Source: Lentzea fradiae (lineage in GTDB: Bacteria > Actinomycetota > Actinomycetes > Mycobacteriales > Pseudonocardiaceae). From it: a stretch of DNA of 64,000 nt. Numbering within the stretch: position 1 is the first letter of the stretch; every line of letters begins with the position of its first letter. Positions 1-8,410 of the stretch are shown one piece after another. Under the pieces are notes generated by a model, which was given only the letters and a program-made list of their open reading frames with translations, ran no database searches and was not told where the DNA came from. The position numbers and the translations under genes were made by a program. The stretch covers positions 145,119-209,118 of the forward strand of contig NZ_FNCC01000016.1 of NCBI RefSeq assembly GCF_900100955.1, written 5' to 3'.

Positions 1-625
1 TGGGCCAGTCCTCGCCGTAGATCGAGATGTGCTCGCGCTGGCCGAGGGCGACCTGCAGCACCAGCGGGATGAGGTGGGTCTCGGTCGCGTGGCGCTCGCC
101 GATGCTGCCGTAAGCGCCGGCGACGTTGAAGTACCGCAGGCTCATCGCCGCCAGCCCGTGCGCGGCCGCGTACGACGTGATCGCGTGGTCGATCGCCAGC
201 TTGGTGGCGCCGTAGGTGTTGGTCGGCGCGGTGGGGGCCGTCTCGGGGATCGGCACCTCCTGCGGCTCGCCGTACGTCGCGGCAGTCGAGGAGAAGACGA
301 GCTTCGGCGTGCCGTGCTCCTTCATCGCGTCGAGCAGGCGAATCGCTGTCAGGACATTGCCCGTCCAGTACTTGCCGGGGTCCTCCATGGACTCGCCGAC
401 GAGGGACTTCGCCGCGAAGTGCAGAACGCCGTCGAACCCTTCCGCGAGGACTTCGCCGATCACCTCGGCGATGTCACCCCGGATGAAGCGCGCTCCCGCG
501 GGGACGGCGTCCTCGTGCCCGGTCGAGAGGTCGTCGAGGACGACCACCTCGTGTCCGGCTTCGAGCAGCCGGGCGGCGCAGACGCTGCCGACGTAACCGG
601 CCCCGCCCGTGACGAGCAGCTTCAC
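1..625 (-). CDS. galE: UDP-glucose 4-epimerase (partial, 3' end outside window)
   Basis: Interconverts UDP-glucose and UDP-galactose in the cytoplasm, the last Leloir pathway step. Only the first 208 residues are in the window; the gene runs off base 1. Seen: the Rossmann NAD-binding motif GGAGYVGS at residues 7-14, Ser112-Ser113, and the Tyr138-x3-Lys142 catalytic pair typical of short-chain-dehydrogenase-type epimerases. GTG at 625 was chosen because GAGG lies six bases upstream; GTG at 628 is also in frame. It follows galK by 36 bases on the same strand, so it is probably the last known gene of an ideR-galK-galE operon. Confidence 0.95.
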   Translation of the reverse strand, partial: MKLLVTGGAGYVGSVCAARLLEAGHEVVVLDDLSTGHEDAVPAGARFIRGDIAEVIGEVLAEGFDGVLHFAAKSLVGESMEDPGKYWTGNVLTAIRLLDAMKEHGTPKLVFSSTAATYGEPQEVPIPETAPTAPTNTYGATKLAIDHAITSYAAAHGLAAMSLRYFNVAGAYGSIGERHATETHLIPLVLQVALGQREHISIYGEDWP

Positions 626-661
626 CACAGTCCTCGCATTCCTGGTCGAGATCGTTGTTCG

Positions 662-1837
662 CTACCGGTCCCTGCCCGCACCCGCGGACGGGACCGCCGT
701 GAAGAGCCTCGGCCGCGTGAGCGAGCGCGAGGCGAAACCGGCGAGCACGGCCCGTTCGACCTCGGCGTGCCGGTCGACGGGCACGAGGGCGATGGCCGAA
801 CCGCCGAAGCCGCCGCCGGTCATCCTGGCGCCGAGGGCACCGGCCTCCATCGCGGAGTCGACGGCGACGTCGAGCTCGAGACACGAGACCCGGTAGTCGT
901 CCCGCAGGCTCGCGTGCGAACCGGACAGGAGCGGACCGACATCGGCGAGCCGGCCCGCGCGGAGCAGTTCGACAGTGCGCAGGACCCTGTCGTTCTCAGT
1001 CACCACGTGCCGCACCAGCGGACGCAGCTCTTCGGGCAGCCGGACGAGCGTCTGGTCGAGCTCGGCGACGTCGACGTCCCGCAGCGCGGGAACACCGAGA
1101 ATCTCGGCGGCCCGCTCGCAGCCCGCCCGGCGGGCGCCGTAGCCGCCGTCGACGTGGGAGTGGCTGGCGCGAGTGTCGATGACCAGCACCTCGAGCCCAC
1201 TGGCAGCCGCGTCGAACGCGACCTGCTCCGACTTGCCGGAGCGCACGTCGTAAAACAGGGCATGCGCTTCGACGCAGCTCAGCGATGCCGTCTGGTCCAG
1301 AATTCCGGTCGGCGCACCCACGAAGTCGTTCTCGGAACGCTGCACCCAGCGCGCGATGTCCGGCAGCTCGGCGTCGACGTCGGCGAGGCCGAGCAGGGCG
1401 AGGGCGACGGCGCACTCCAGAGCGTGCGAGGAGGAGAGGCCGGCACCAGCGGGAACGTCACCCGCGATGACGAGGTCCGCACCGCCGGTGACGGCGATTC
1501 CCTGCTCACGCAGTGCCCAGGCGACACCGCTGGGGTACGCGGGCCACCCCTTGACGGTCCCGGGGGCTAGCTCGGTCACCACGGCGGGGGCGGCGGTCTG
1601 CACTCCGCCGTCGTCCCCGGTCGTGCTGACGGTCAGCACGCCGTCGGTGCGGGCGGAGGCCGCCACCGCGATGCGGTGGGGCAGCGCGAACGGCAGCACG
1701 AAGCCGTCGTTGTAGTCGGTGTGCTCGCCGATCAGGTTGACCCGGCCGGGAGCCGACCAGATGCCCTCGGGCGCGCGTTCGTGCAGGCGCTGGAACGCCT
1801 CGGCCGCCTTCGCCGCCGGAGTGGTCGCCTTGGTCAC
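662..1837 (-). CDS. galK: Galactokinase
   Basis: Phosphorylates D-galactose to galactose-1-phosphate with ATP, the entry step of the Leloir pathway. The 391-residue length is normal for the family. Seen: the galactokinase signature GRVNLIGEHTDYNDG at residues 31-45, the GHMP-kinase ATP loop PAGAGLSSSHA near residue 135, and the C-terminal GHMP motif TGGGFGGS. The GTG start at 1837 overlaps the stop codon of ideR by four bases (GTGA), which implies translational coupling. galE follows. A galactose-1-phosphate uridylyltransferase is not seen here and may lie elsewhere or beyond base 1. Confidence 0.96.
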   Translation of the reverse strand: MTKATTPAAKAAEAFQRLHERAPEGIWSAPGRVNLIGEHTDYNDGFVLPFALPHRIAVAASARTDGVLTVSTTGDDGGVQTAAPAVVTELAPGTVKGWPAYPSGVAWALREQGIAVTGGADLVIAGDVPAGAGLSSSHALECAVALALLGLADVDAELPDIARWVQRSENDFVGAPTGILDQTASLSCVEAHALFYDVRSGKSEQVAFDAAASGLEVLVIDTRASHSHVDGGYGARRAGCERAAEILGVPALRDVDVAELDQTLVRLPEELRPLVRHVVTENDRVLRTVELLRAGRLADVGPLLSGSHASLRDDYRVSCLELDVAVDSAMEAGALGARMTGGGFGGSAIALVPVDRHAEVERAVLAGFASRSLTRPRLFTAVPSAGAGRDR

Positions 1838-2529
1838 CGGGCGAGCACCAGGACGGCGTGGGCTACCGCGGGGTCGAGCTCGGCCAGGTGGCCGTTGCCT
1901 CCGCGTACCTGCACCACCTTGGCGCCACCGAGCGCCCCGACCTCCACGGTGCCGCCCGGCACCACGCCGGCGTCCTTCAGCTCCGCCATCAGATCCGGGT
2001 CGAGCTGGACGTGCTCGGCGATGCGACGGATCTCGACGCGGCCACCGCCGCGGCGGGCCACCTCGTCCACGCGCAGCAGGTCCGCCTCGGCGGGCGGGGC
2101 GGGCTCGCCGTCGCCCAGCTTGTCGAGGCCGGGGATCGGGTTGCCGTAGGGCGAGGTGGTCGGGTTGCCGAGGAGCTTGATGAGCTTGCGTTCGACCGCC
2201 TCGCTCATCACGTGCTCCCAGCGGCACGCCTCGCTGTGCACGTGCTCCCACTCGAGCCCGATGATGTCGACGAGGAGACGCTCGGCGAGCCGGTGCTTGC
2301 GCATGACGGCGATCGCGAGGTTGCGGCCCTGCTCGGTGAGCTCGAGGTGGCGGTCCTCCGCCACGACCACCAGGCCGTCGCGTTCCATGCGGCCGACGGT
2401 CTGGCTCACCGTCGGGCCGCTCTGGCCGAGGCGCTCGGCGATGCGGGCGCGCAGAGGCACCACGCCCTCTTCTTCGAGCTCGTAGATCGTGCGGAGATAC
2501 ATCTCCGTGGTGTCGATGAGGTCGTTCAC
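1834..2529 (-). CDS. ideR: Iron-dependent transcriptional repressor IdeR/DtxR
   Basis: Fe(II)-dependent repressor of iron uptake and activator of iron storage genes. The 231-residue protein has an N-terminal winged helix (residues 1-73), a dimerisation/metal domain (74-140) and a C-terminal SH3-like FeoA domain. The known DtxR metal ligands are all at the expected positions: Met10, His79, Glu83, His98, Cys102, Glu105 and His106. GTG at 2529 has an AGGGGAG ribosome site just upstream and gives the conserved VNDLIDTTEMYLR start. It heads an operon with galK (4-base overlap) and galE. In Mycobacterium ideR sits beside sigB; here sigB is about 25 kb away. Confidence 0.97.
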   Translation of the reverse strand: MNDLIDTTEMYLRTIYELEEEGVVPLRARIAERLGQSGPTVSQTVGRMERDGLVVVAEDRHLELTEQGRNLAIAVMRKHRLAERLLVDIIGLEWEHVHSEACRWEHVMSEAVERKLIKLLGNPTTSPYGNPIPGLDKLGDGEPAPPAEADLLRVDEVARRGGGRVEIRRIAEHVQLDPDLMAELKDAGVVPGGTVEVGALGGAKVVQVRGGNGHLAELDPAVAHAVLVLAR

Positions 2530-2607
2530 ACCCGCTCCCCTTCGTATGGTGTCAATGGTAGTCGTGCCGGGGGACACAGGTGTCCGCGCGGGTGCAGGAT
2601 GTGAGCC

Positions 2608-3459
2608 GTGCATCCGTTGATCACTCCTCAGGCTCTCGCCGATGCGCTGCGTGCGCGTCCGGTCACCGTCGTGCTGGACGTCCGGTGGCGGCTCGGCGGT
2701 CCACCCGCACGTCAAGACTACGAGGTCAGCCACGTACCTGGCGCTGTGTACGTCGATCTGGACACGGAACTGTCCGCCCCGCCCGGCATCGGCGGCCGGC
2801 ATCCGCTGCCGGACCCCGAGCGGTTGCAGGAGGTGCTGCGCCGCGCGGGTGTGCGTGAGGGCGGCCGGGTCGTGGCCTATGACGCGGGGGACGGCTCGGT
2901 CGCCGCGCGGGCGTGGTGGCTGTTGCGGTGGGCCGGGTATGCCGAGGTCGCGGTGTTGGACGGCGGGTTCGCCGCGTGGGAGGCCGCCGGGCTGCCCGTC
3001 ACGGCGGAGGAGCCGCCCGCGCTCACCGGTGACGAGGCTGGTGACGTGGTGGTGCGGCCGGGGCAGATGCCCGTGCTGGACGCGGACGAGGCGGCGGCGC
3101 TGGCGCGTGAGGGCGTGCTGCTCGACGCACGGGCGGCTGCGCGCTACCGCGGCGAGACCGAGCCGGTGGACCCGAAGGCCGGGCACATCCCCGGCGCTCT
3201 CAACGCGCCGACGACCGGCCATGTCGGAGCGGATGGGCGGTGGCTCACGTCCGCGGAGCTGGCGGAGCGGTTCGCTGGGCTCGGTGTGTCCGGTGGCCGT
3301 CCGGTCGGGGCGTACTGCGGGTCGGGTGTGACGGCCTCGTCCGTCGTGTTGGCGCTGGAGGTGGCCGGGATCACCTCGGCGGAGAAGCCGGCGGCGTTGT
3401 ACGCCGGGTCGTGGTCCAACTGGTGCGCGTTGGACCGGGAGGTCGCCACCGGCGACTGA
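2608..3459 (+). CDS. sseA: Thiosulfate/3-mercaptopyruvate sulfurtransferase (tandem rhodanese)
   Basis: Transfers sulfane sulfur from thiosulfate or mercaptopyruvate to thiophilic acceptors. The 283-residue protein consists of two rhodanese domains: an inactive N-terminal one (about 1-140) and a C-terminal one (about 150-283) carrying the active-site loop YCGSGVTAS with Cys237. The N-terminal domain keeps the HVPGAVYVDLDTEL pattern of the family. The GTG start at 2608 is divergent from ideR, separated by 78 bases that must hold both promoters. Substrate preference cannot be decided from sequence, so mercaptopyruvate sulfurtransferase is equally possible. Confidence 0.9.
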   Translation: MHPLITPQALADALRARPVTVVLDVRWRLGGPPARQDYEVSHVPGAVYVDLDTELSAPPGIGGRHPLPDPERLQEVLRRAGVREGGRVVAYDAGDGSVAARAWWLLRWAGYAEVAVLDGGFAAWEAAGLPVTAEEPPALTGDEAGDVVVRPGQMPVLDADEAAALAREGVLLDARAAARYRGETEPVDPKAGHIPGALNAPTTGHVGADGRWLTSAELAERFAGLGVSGGRPVGAYCGSGVTASSVVLALEVAGITSAEKPAALYAGSWSNWCALDREVATGD

Positions 3460-3482
3460 CGTGGGTGGTCGGTGGGGTGCGT

Positions 3483-3616
3483 GCAGCCTGGCCAGCAGGT
3501 TGCACGCACTTGGCCGGCCAATCATGTGCAGCCGGCCTGTAGGTCACGTGCAGCCTGGTCAGCAGGTCAGGCGCAGCCTGGTGGAAGGTCGCAGCCTGGC
3601 CGGTCGGCCAGGCTGC
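3483..3616. repeat. Array of five imperfect GCAGCCTGG repeats
   Basis: Between the convergent sseA and DUF3558 genes the nonamer GCAGCCTGG (or GCAGCCGGC) starts at 3483, 3528, 3550, 3573 and 3591, usually followed by a variable stretch ending in AGGTC. Spacing is 45, 22, 23 and 18 bases. The last copy becomes the left arm of a perfect hairpin. No reading frame with a ribosome site explains it. The remaining bases of the 225-base gap hold nothing recognisable. Confidence 0.7.
3591..3616. terminator. Perfect hairpin, likely bidirectional terminator
   Basis: GCAGCCTGGCC and GGCCAGGCTGC form an 11-base-pair perfect stem with a GGTC loop, placed between two genes that converge (sseA on + ending at 3459 and the DUF3558 lipoprotein on - ending at 3685). 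There is no T tract, which is common for actinomycete terminators. Confidence 0.6.
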
Positions 3617-3684
3617 GGGCGCGCCAGCCGGGCCGTACGCGAGGTCGGGCGGGGGCCGCGTCGGGGCGGGTGAGGGTGTGCCGG

Positions 3685-4299
3685 TCAGGCGTTCGGGATG
3701 CGGTCGAAGCCCTGCTGGACGAGCTTGCGGGCGGTTCCGCAGGTGTCGATCTCCTCGATCGCCAGCACGCTCACCGAGAACGCCTGCGTGATGACGGCCG
3801 GGTCGTCGGTCAGCATCACGGTGATCTGGCAGTCCTCCGGGGAGGCGGAGACCTGCCACGCCGTGTTGCCGCCGATCTCGATCTGCTTCTTCTCGCCTTC
3901 CTCGTCCACCGCTTCGGGGACCGTCACGATCTGGGTGATGACGGTGGACGGGCCGGTGGTGGTGTGGATGCAGCCGCCGTCCGCCGACGACTTGCCGCCG
4001 GTCGCGGCCTCGATGTCGGCGGCCTTGAGGACGCCGCAGGTCTCGAGGCCGGTGGCCTTCTTCCTGGTGGTGATCTTGACGTCGCCCTGCTTCTGGCCGG
4101 TGGGGTCGGCGGGCTTCGTCGGCGCCGTGCTGGTGGGCGCCTTCTTCGAGGTCGAGTTCGGTGTCGAGGGGGACGCCGGGTCGGTGGCGGGCGCGTCGCC
4201 GCCGGCCACGGCCGAGCCCGTGACCTGTTCGCTGCAGCCCGTGACGGTGGCGAGGGCCAGGCCCAGGGCGAGGAGGAGGGCGGCTGGTCGCAGTTGCAT
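3685..4299 (-). CDS. DUF3558-family lipoprotein
   Basis: Predicted exported lipoprotein of unknown function, 204 residues. A signal peptide ends in the lipobox VTGC, with Cys22 as the lipidated residue. Residues 25-75 are a Ser/Thr/Pro/Ala-rich linker of the kind that spans the cell wall. The C-terminal domain (about 80-204) has the paired cysteines and spacing of DUF3558 proteins, e.g. ETCGVL, DGGCIH, EDCQIT and DTCGTA, probably two disulfides. ATG at 4299 was chosen because it begins a normal signal peptide. It stands alone, convergent with sseA and divergent from acuC. Confidence 0.85.
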   Translation of the reverse strand: MQLRPAALLLALGLALATVTGCSEQVTGSAVAGGDAPATDPASPSTPNSTSKKAPTSTAPTKPADPTGQKQGDVKITTRKKATGLETCGVLKAADIEAATGGKSSADGGCIHTTTGPSTVITQIVTVPEAVDEEGEKKQIEIGGNTAWQVSASPEDCQITVMLTDDPAVITQAFSVSVLAIEEIDTCGTARKLVQQGFDRIPNA

Positions 4300-4464
4300 G
4301 TCGCCTCTGACCCCTGTTCGGTGAGATCGGTTCCGGTTCGGGGCCCGGAGAGGCGGGCCGAGGCGTCACTGTAGGTGGCGCCGGGGGTCCGGGGCACGCG
4401 GGTGGGCGGGTCGCGTCCGAGCTGTGACCAGTCGGATCGGCCGCCGGTGGGTAGGTTGCTGGGC

Positions 4465-5637
4465 ATGGGTAAGCCAGCCGCTGTCGTCTGGGACAGGTCC
4501 TTCCTCGCCTACGACCTCGGTGGAGACCATCCGCTGAACCCCGTCCGGCTCGACCTGACGGTGCGGCTGGCCACCGAGCTGGGGGTGCTGGACGGTGTCG
4601 AGCTGCTCGCGCCCGAGGCGGCCGGTGACGAGGAGATCGAGCTGGTGCACCTGCCCGGCTACCTGAACGCGGTGCGGGCGGCTCCCACGGCCGGGTGGGA
4701 CGTCGGGCACGGGCTGGGGACGCCCGACAACCCCGTGTTCGAGCGGATGCACGAGGCGTCGGCGCTGGTGGTGGGCGGGTCACTCGCCGCGGCGCGTGCC
4801 ATCGCGTCGGGGGAGGCCGACCGGGCGGTCAACATCGCCGGGGGGTTGCACCACGCCATGCCGGACAACGCGGCCGGGTTCTGCGTCTACAACGACTGCG
4901 CGGTGGCCATCGAGTGGTTGTTGCGCAGCGGGGTGGAGCGGATCGCCTACGTCGACGTCGACGTCCACCACGGGGACGGGGTGCAGACGGCGTTCTGGGA
5001 CGACCCGAGGGTGCTGACGATCTCGTTGCACCAGCACCCGATGAGCCTGTGGCCGGGGACCGGGTGGGCGAAGGAACTGGGCGGGGCCGGGGCCGAGGGG
5101 AGCGCGGTCAACGTGCCGTTGCCCGTGGGGACGCGGGATGGCGGATGGTTGCGGGCGTTCCACGCGACGGTGCCGTCGTTGCTAGAGGCGTTCCAGCCTG
5201 AGGTGCTCGTCACGCAGTGCGGTGTCGACACGCACCAGGAGGACCCACTCGCGGACCTCGCGCTCAGCGTGGACGGCCATCGGGCGATCTACCAGGCGTT
5301 CCGGGACCTGGTGACCGAGCGCGGGTACAAGTGGCTCGCGCTCGGCGGCGGTGGGTACGAGCTGCTCAGGGTCGTGCCGCGGTCGTGGACGCACCTGCTG
5401 GCCACGGTGCTGGACCGGGACGTCGACCCGGCGACGCCGTTGCCCGCGGACTGGGTCGCGCACGCGACACGCCTCGCGCCGGGCTGGGAGCTGCCGTCGA
5501 CGATGGGCGACGGATGCGACCCTGGATATCAGCCGTGGGGCGGTGACGTGGAAGATCCGGTGGACAGGGCGATCCGCGACGCGCGCCGGGCGGCGTTCCC
5601 GTTGTACGGGCTCGACCCTCACGACCCCAGGGACTGA
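4465..5637 (+). CDS. acuC: AcuC-type lysine deacetylase (class I HDAC fold)
   Basis: Zn-dependent deacetylase of the acetoin-utilisation/histone-deacetylase superfamily, expected to remove acetyl groups from lysines of proteins such as acetyl-CoA synthetase. Seen in the 390 residues: the His129-His130 charge-relay dyad, zinc ligands Asp166 and His168 in DVDVHHGDG, a third ligand at Asp255 in CGVDTHQEDPL, and the catalytic-tyrosine loop GGGGYELLR. ATG at 4465 starts the conserved core; the reading frame is open further upstream. Only seven bases separate it from the downstream Pat-like acetyltransferase, so writer and eraser are co-transcribed. Confidence 0.93.
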   Translation: MGKPAAVVWDRSFLAYDLGGDHPLNPVRLDLTVRLATELGVLDGVELLAPEAAGDEEIELVHLPGYLNAVRAAPTAGWDVGHGLGTPDNPVFERMHEASALVVGGSLAAARAIASGEADRAVNIAGGLHHAMPDNAAGFCVYNDCAVAIEWLLRSGVERIAYVDVDVHHGDGVQTAFWDDPRVLTISLHQHPMSLWPGTGWAKELGGAGAEGSAVNVPLPVGTRDGGWLRAFHATVPSLLEAFQPEVLVTQCGVDTHQEDPLADLALSVDGHRAIYQAFRDLVTERGYKWLALGGGGYELLRVVPRSWTHLLATVLDRDVDPATPLPADWVAHATRLAPGWELPSTMGDGCDPGYQPWGGDVEDPVDRAIRDARRAAFPLYGLDPHDPRD

Positions 5638-5644
5638 AGCCGAG

Positions 5645-8266
5645 ATGGGCGCCAGAGATCCGTTCGACTTTCCCCGCCACTGGGAGGCGGACGTCGTCCT
5701 CAGCGACGGCGGCACCGTCCACCTGCGGCCGATCACGCCGGACGACGCCGAGAAGCTCCGGGAGTTCCACGGCAGGCTGTCCGAGCGGACGCGGTACTTC
5801 CGCTACTTCGGGCCGTACCCGCGGATCCCGCAGCGCGACCTCGACCGGTTCAGCACGGTCGACCACCACGACCGGGTGGCGCTGATCGCGTTGCTCGGTG
5901 ACGACATCGTCGCCGTCGGCCGGTTCGACCGGCTGCACAACGGGCCGAGCGCCGAGGTCGCGTTCGTCGTCGAGGACGGCCACCAGGGGCGCGGGCTGGG
6001 CAGCATCCTGCTGGAGCACCTGGCCGCCGCGGCCAGGGAGGTCGGGCTCACCCGGTTCGAGGCCGAGGTGCTGGCCGAGAACGGGCAGATGGTCCGGGTA
6101 TTCCGGGACGCCGGCTACCAGGTCAGCAGGGCGTTCGAGGAGGGCGTGCTGCACCTGGAGTTCGCGATCGACCCGACCGACGAGTCCGTCGCCGTCGCGC
6201 GGGCCCGTGAGCAGGCCGCCGAGGCGCGCAGCGTGCACAACCTGCTGCACCCGCGCAGCGTCGCCGTCATCGGCGCGTCCACCGATCCCACGAAGATCGG
6301 TCACGCGGTCCTCAAGAACCTCCTCGAAGCCGACTTCAACGGCCCCGTCTATCCCGTCAACGCCGAGCACCGCGCCGTGCGGGGCGTGCGGGCGTACCCG
6401 ACGGTGCTCGACATCCCCGACGACGTCGACCTCGCCGTCGTCGCCGTTCCCGCGGCCAGCGTCGACGAGGTCATGGACGGCTGTCTCGCCAAGGGCGTGA
6501 AGGCGCTCGTCGTCGTCAGTTCGGGCTACGGCGAGACGGGACCGGACGGTCTCTCGGCCGAACGCAGGCTCGCCGCCGAGGCGCGGGCGCACGGCATGCG
6601 GGTCGTCGGGCCGAACGCGCTCGGCGTCCTCAACCTCGACCCGAAGGTCCGCCTGAACGCGAGCCTCGCGCCACACCTGCCCGCACGGGGCCGGGCGGGC
6701 TTCTTCTGCCAGTCGGGCGCGCTCGGCACGGCCATCCTCGCCAACGCCGCGGGCTGGGGGCTCGGGCTGTCGACGTTCGTCTCCGCCGGCAACCGCGCCG
6801 ACGTCTCCGGCAACGACCTGCTGCAGTACTGGGAGACCGACCCGTCCACCGACGTCGTGCTGCTCTACCTGGAGTCGTTCGGCAACCCGCGCAAGTTCGC
6901 GCGGCTCGCGCGCAGGCTCGGCCGCACCAAGCCCATCGTCGCGGTGAAGTCCGGGCGGCACGCGGTCGTCCCCGGTCTCGCCGCCACCGCCGCGAAGGTC
7001 GACGAGGCGAGCGTGCAGGCGCTGTTCGAGCAGGCCGGTGTTATCAGGGTCGACTCGCTGGCCCAGCTGTTCGACACCGCGCTCCTGCTCGCGCACCAGC
7101 CGTTGCCCGCGGGCAGACGCGTCGCCGTCGTCGGCAACTCCACCGCGATCGGCCTGCTCGCCGCCGACACGCTGCTCGCCCAGGGACTCGACCTGGTCGA
7201 CGACCCCGTCGACGTCGGCGCCCAGGCCACGCCCGAGGAGTTCGCCAAGGCCGTCAAGGAGTCACTCGACCGGCCGGACACCGACGCGCTCGTCGTCGTG
7301 TTCGTGCCGCCGATCGCGGTTCCGGGCAGCGCGTATGCGAGAGCCATCAAAGAAGCGGCGCACAGCACGAAACCGATCGTTTCCACGTTCCTCGCGGTGG
7401 AGGGCATTCCGGACGAACTGAAAATGCCTGGCAAGGGCTCGATTCCCAGTTATGCCAGTCCGGAACGCGCCGTGCTCGCATTGGCGCGCGTCACCCGTTA
7501 CGCGCACTGGCGAGCCGCGCCGCAGGGCACTTTCACCAGACCGGACGGCATCGACACCGCACGGGCACGCTCCTTTGTGGACGGAGTGGCTGAGCAGCGG
7601 GAGATCGACGACCTCACCGCGGTCGATCTCCTGAGCTGCTACGGCATCGAGGTCGTGCCATTCCGAATCGCGAACAGCGCCGAGGAAGCCGTCAGCGCGG
7701 CCGCGGAACTCGGTTATCCGGTCGCGATGAAAGCCACCAGCGAGCGCCTGCGTCACCGCACGGACCTCATCGGGGTCCGGCTCGACGTCGCCCAGCCGGA
7801 GTCGGTCAGGGCCGCCTACCACGACCTGGCGGGGCTGTCCGGCGAGCCGGGCGTGTACGTGCAACGCATGGCCCCCAAGGGAGTCAGCTGCGTCCTGGGC
7901 ATCCAGGACGACCCGAGCTTCGGCGCGCTGGTCTGGTTCGGACTGTCGGGTCTCGTGAGCGACCTGCTCGGCGACAGGGCCTACCGGGCAGTGCCGCTCA
8001 CCGACACCGACGCGGCCGAACTCGTCGCCGCGCCGAAAGCGGCTCCTCTGCTCACCGGTTACCGGGGTGACGAACCGGCGGATCTGAAAGCCCTTCAGGA
8101 ATTGGTACTCCGTTTGGCGGCGCTCGCGGAGGACCTTCCGGAGGTGCGGTCGTTGACGCTTGAACCTGTTCTTGCTTCCGCCGCGGGCGCTTTCGTGAGC
8201 AGTGCCCGTGTCGTTGTCGGTCCACCGCCATCTCTGCACGACGTGGGGCCCCGCCGCCTGCGCTGA
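5645..8266 (+). CDS. Pat-type protein acetyltransferase: GNAT fused to NDP-forming acyl-CoA synthetase-like domain
   Basis: Probable lysine acetyltransferase, 873 residues. The N-terminal GNAT domain (about 15-185) carries the acetyl-CoA loop QGRGLG at 114-119. It is followed by a CoA-binding Rossmann domain starting near LHPRSVAVIGAS (about residue 200), a ligase domain with CQSGALG, and an ATP-grasp-like domain from about 640. GNAT-first order is that of Streptomyces lividans Pat rather than Salmonella Pat. The ligase segment after KSGR lacks the SHTG histidine that active ADP-forming acetyl-CoA synthetases use for phosphotransfer, so the ligase part is probably a sensor. It lies seven bases after acuC, its likely antagonist. 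Confidence 0.88.
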   Translation: MGARDPFDFPRHWEADVVLSDGGTVHLRPITPDDAEKLREFHGRLSERTRYFRYFGPYPRIPQRDLDRFSTVDHHDRVALIALLGDDIVAVGRFDRLHNGPSAEVAFVVEDGHQGRGLGSILLEHLAAAAREVGLTRFEAEVLAENGQMVRVFRDAGYQVSRAFEEGVLHLEFAIDPTDESVAVARAREQAAEARSVHNLLHPRSVAVIGASTDPTKIGHAVLKNLLEADFNGPVYPVNAEHRAVRGVRAYPTVLDIPDDVDLAVVAVPAASVDEVMDGCLAKGVKALVVVSSGYGETGPDGLSAERRLAAEARAHGMRVVGPNALGVLNLDPKVRLNASLAPHLPARGRAGFFCQSGALGTAILANAAGWGLGLSTFVSAGNRADVSGNDLLQYWETDPSTDVVLLYLESFGNPRKFARLARRLGRTKPIVAVKSGRHAVVPGLAATAAKVDEASVQALFEQAGVIRVDSLAQLFDTALLLAHQPLPAGRRVAVVGNSTAIGLLAADTLLAQGLDLVDDPVDVGAQATPEEFAKAVKESLDRPDTDALVVVFVPPIAVPGSAYARAIKEAAHSTKPIVSTFLAVEGIPDELKMPGKGSIPSYASPERAVLALARVTRYAHWRAAPQGTFTRPDGIDTARARSFVDGVAEQREIDDLTAVDLLSCYGIEVVPFRIANSAEEAVSAAAELGYPVAMKATSERLRHRTDLIGVRLDVAQPESVRAAYHDLAGLSGEPGVYVQRMAPKGVSCVLGIQDDPSFGALVWFGLSGLVSDLLGDRAYRAVPLTDTDAAELVAAPKAAPLLTGYRGDEPADLKALQELVLRLAALAEDLPEVRSLTLEPVLASAAGAFVSSARVVVGPPPSLHDVGPRRLR

Positions 8267-8310
8267 CGGGTTACCGCAACGATTCCGAACGTTTCATTTG
8301 TGCGGAACTA

Positions 8311-8339
8311 TGGACACGCGTCCTGCCGCCGCTTAGGTT
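8311..8339 (+). promoter_or_regulatory. Candidate sigma-A promoter
   Basis: TGGACA at 8311-8316 and TAGGTT at 8334-8339 are separated by 17 bases and lie about 70 bases before the start codon of the binding lipoprotein at 8411. Both hexamers are close to the vegetative consensus. Confidence 0.5.
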
Positions 8340-8410
8340 TCCCGCAACGCCGACAAGCACCACCCTGATGGGTCGGCGCATGCCCGTCTATCGACGCTGC
8401 AGAGGGAAAA

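Noticed and set aside
29..1570. Long plus-strand frame over galE and galK
   Set aside because: It is antisense to two genes with intact family motifs; its protein is Arg/Val/Gly-rich without domains, the usual shadow of GC-rich third positions.
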